A stretch of DNA of 6,037 nt, from positions 1-6,037 of the forward strand of contig CAMUBM010000054.1 of NCBI GenBank assembly GCA_947087145.1, written 5' to 3'. The notes under the pieces were generated by a model that was not told the DNA's origin, ran no database searches, and was given only the letters and a program-made list of their open reading frames with translations. Within the stretch, counting starts at the first letter, position 1; each line of letters opens with the position of its first letter. Shown one piece after another: positions 4,684-6,037 of the stretch. Made by a program: the position numbers and the translations under genes. The DNA is from an uncultured Mycoplasmatota bacterium (GTDB lineage: Bacteria; Bacillota_I; Bacilli_A; RF39; UBA660).

Positions 4684-6037
4684 TCTAGTTCATCAATTGC
4701 TTCCCGTGCTATTTCTTGATCGCTTAGGTGGTGTTTTTCGGTACCAATGATTTGGTAATCTTCGTGTCCTTTTCCAAGAACCATTAGAATATCTTCTTCT
4801 TGTAATAAAGATACTCCTTTTTTGATGGCTTCTTTACGATCATAGATGACTTCATGATTATTTTGTTGTAAGCCTTCTAAAATATCATTCATAATTTGCG
4901 TCTCGTCTTCTGTTCTTGGATTATCGTTTGTGAGTATTACGTAATCTGAATGTTCTTCAGCAGCATGTCCCATGATGGGTCTTTTTTTGCGGTCTCTATC
5001 TCCTCCACAACCAATGATGGTAATAATACGCCCTTTTTTATATTCTTCGGCACTTTTTAGAACGTTTATAACGGCATCTGGCGTATGGGCATAATCAATG
5101 AAGATACTATTTGTTTTGTAAGTTATTTTCTCCATTCTTCCATTGGGAGCACTTAATTCATTTGTTAAATTTAGAATTTCTTCGATACTAAATCCCAGTT
5201 TATGGACTAGCATGGTAGCAGTTAAAAAGTTGTAGACATTGTATCTTCCTACCATTTTAATCGTGGTTTCGTATTCTTTTTCTTCATAAGTAAATAAGAT
5301 TTTGGTCTTCCTATGAGAAAATTCCATATTTTTAATAGTAACGTTTCCGTTTGTGTCAGATATCGTGATATTTTGATTTGTTTCTAAAATAAAGCGGTTT
5401 GCATAGGTATCGTCGGCATTTATAACGGCAACTTTTTGGTTTCTTGTGCGTTCGAATAATTTTTTCTTTGCAGCACAATAGTTTTCCATAGTTTCATGAT
5501 AATCTAAGTGGTCCTGCGTTAAATTGGTAAATGCTACTTCGTCAAATTCCAATCCATAAATTCGATTTTTATCTAGAGCATGACTACTTACTTCCATTAC
5601 GACTGTATCACAGTTGTTTTCTTTGGCTTCTAAAAGCATCTCATAAAGTAAATCAGTATCGGGAGTTGTGTTATTGAGTTCTTTTTTTATATCAGCGTAA
5701 TAAAAACCTATGGTACCAATATAGGCAGGATTTTTTCCTAATTTTTTTAGCATTTGGTAAACTAGGAAACATATTGTTGTTTTTCCGTTCGTTCCTGTCA
5801 CACCAATTAAGTTCATGTCTTTTATTTTTGGATAGTAATTTTCATATAAGTATTCGTCTAAGTATTTTCTAGTGTCTTCTACGATTATAGTTTCTACGGG
5901 ATATGAACCTTCTTCACAAATAATTTTTGTTGCCCCATTTTCTATTGCTTGCTTAATGTAATCATGACCATCACGATTTACATTACGTATCGCAATGAAC
6001 GTATCCCCTTTAGTTACTTTTCTTGAATCTGTTTTTA
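4668..6037 (-). CDS. murE: MurE, UDP-MurNAc-tripeptide synthetase (meso-DAP type), N-terminus cut
   Basis: MurE is a cytoplasmic Mur ligase that adds the third amino acid to UDP-MurNAc-L-Ala-D-Glu, using ATP. The frame does not start at the ATG at 5816: it stays open to the window edge, adding 73 residues that form the family's N-terminal domain (DSRKVTKGDTFIAI, then RDGHDYI and AIENGA). The visible part is 455 residues; perhaps 25 are missing. Numbering from the first complete codon at the edge: ATP loop GTNGKT at 81-86, substrate motif T-T-P-D-T at 123-127, N-L-T-Q-D-H-L-D-Y-H at 171-180, the likely carbamylated lysine K190 in A-K-K-K-L-F, D-Y-A-H-T-P-D at 314-320, G-G-D-R-D-R-K-K-R-P at 344-353, and DNPR at 371-374. 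DNPR marks the meso-diaminopimelate enzymes; lysine-adding MurE proteins differ there. All key residues are present. No other wall or division gene follows it, so this is not the inside of a standard dcw cluster. Confidence 0.96.
   Translation of the reverse strand, partial: KTDSRKVTKGDTFIAIRNVNRDGHDYIKQAIENGATKIICEEGSYPVETIIVEDTRKYLDEYLYENYYPKIKDMNLIGVTGTNGKTTICFLVYQMLKKLGKNPAYIGTIGFYYADIKKELNNTTPDTDLLYEMLLEAKENNCDTVVMEVSSHALDKNRIYGLEFDEVAFTNLTQDHLDYHETMENYCAAKKKLFERTRNQKVAVINADDTYANRFILETNQNITISDTNGNVTIKNMEFSHRKTKILFTYEEKEYETTIKMVGRYNVYNFLTATMLVHKLGFSIEEILNLTNELSAPNGRMEKITYKTNSIFIDYAHTPDAVINVLKSAEEYKKGRIITIIGCGGDRDRKKRPIMGHAAEEHSDYVILTNDNPRTEDETQIMNDILEGLQQNNHEVIYDRKEAIKKGVSLLQEEDILMVLGKGHEDYQIIGTEKHHLSDQEIAREAIDELERISA

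Noticed and set aside
4668..5816. murE starting at the ATG at 5816 (382 residues)
   Set aside because: The frame continues without a stop to the window edge and the extra 73 residues match the MurE N-terminal domain. The 5816 ATG is an internal methionine just before the ATP loop.
1..6037. CRISPR array, insertion sequence, tRNA, rRNA or riboswitch
   Set aside because: No regularly spaced repeats, transposase motifs, or cloverleaf or riboswitch-like structure seen; gaps between genes are all under about 100 bases.

Overview
The window is a very AT-rich stretch carrying six genes, all on the minus strand, so it reads from right to left. The base composition, AGGAGG-type ribosome binding sites, TTGACT/TATAAT-like promoters and standard stop codons point to a low-GC Bacillota (Firmicutes) bacterium. 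MurE shows that it makes a peptidoglycan wall, which argues against a wall-less mollicute. The DNPR motif in MurE predicts meso-diaminopimelate in the stem peptide. A gut-type Bacilli or Erysipelotrichia-like lineage would fit, but the sequence does not allow a firmer assignment.

Layout in transcription order, right to left. (1) murE enters from the right edge without its first residues and ends in a weak AT-rich hairpin around its stop codon. (2) A 210-codon gene of unknown function follows, with its own extended -10 promoter. (3) An ABC-F ATPase lies 25 bases further on, probably co-transcribed with gene 2. (4) A small Fic-domain protein follows closely. It has a possible extended -10 of its own, an N-terminal inhibitory motif, and glutamine where the Fic catalytic histidine should be. 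(5) A 325-residue protein with a zinc-protease HEIGH motif has a good sigma-A-type promoter that shows its real start lies 11 codons inside the longest reading frame. (6) A DUF4279-like gene with its own promoter runs off the left edge.

The right part (murE, ABC-F) is housekeeping: wall synthesis and a ribosome-associated ATPase. The left part (Fic, putative zincin, DUF4279-like) looks accessory, and each gene there seems to have its own promoter. The points most worth a second look are the Fic protein that keeps the inhibitory motif but lacks the catalytic histidine, the 14-base inverted repeat bracketing the start of the zincin gene, and the identical 11-base promoter element in front of two different genes. 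No CRISPR array, insertion sequence, tRNA or rRNA was seen, and no gene-free stretch exceeds about 100 bases.
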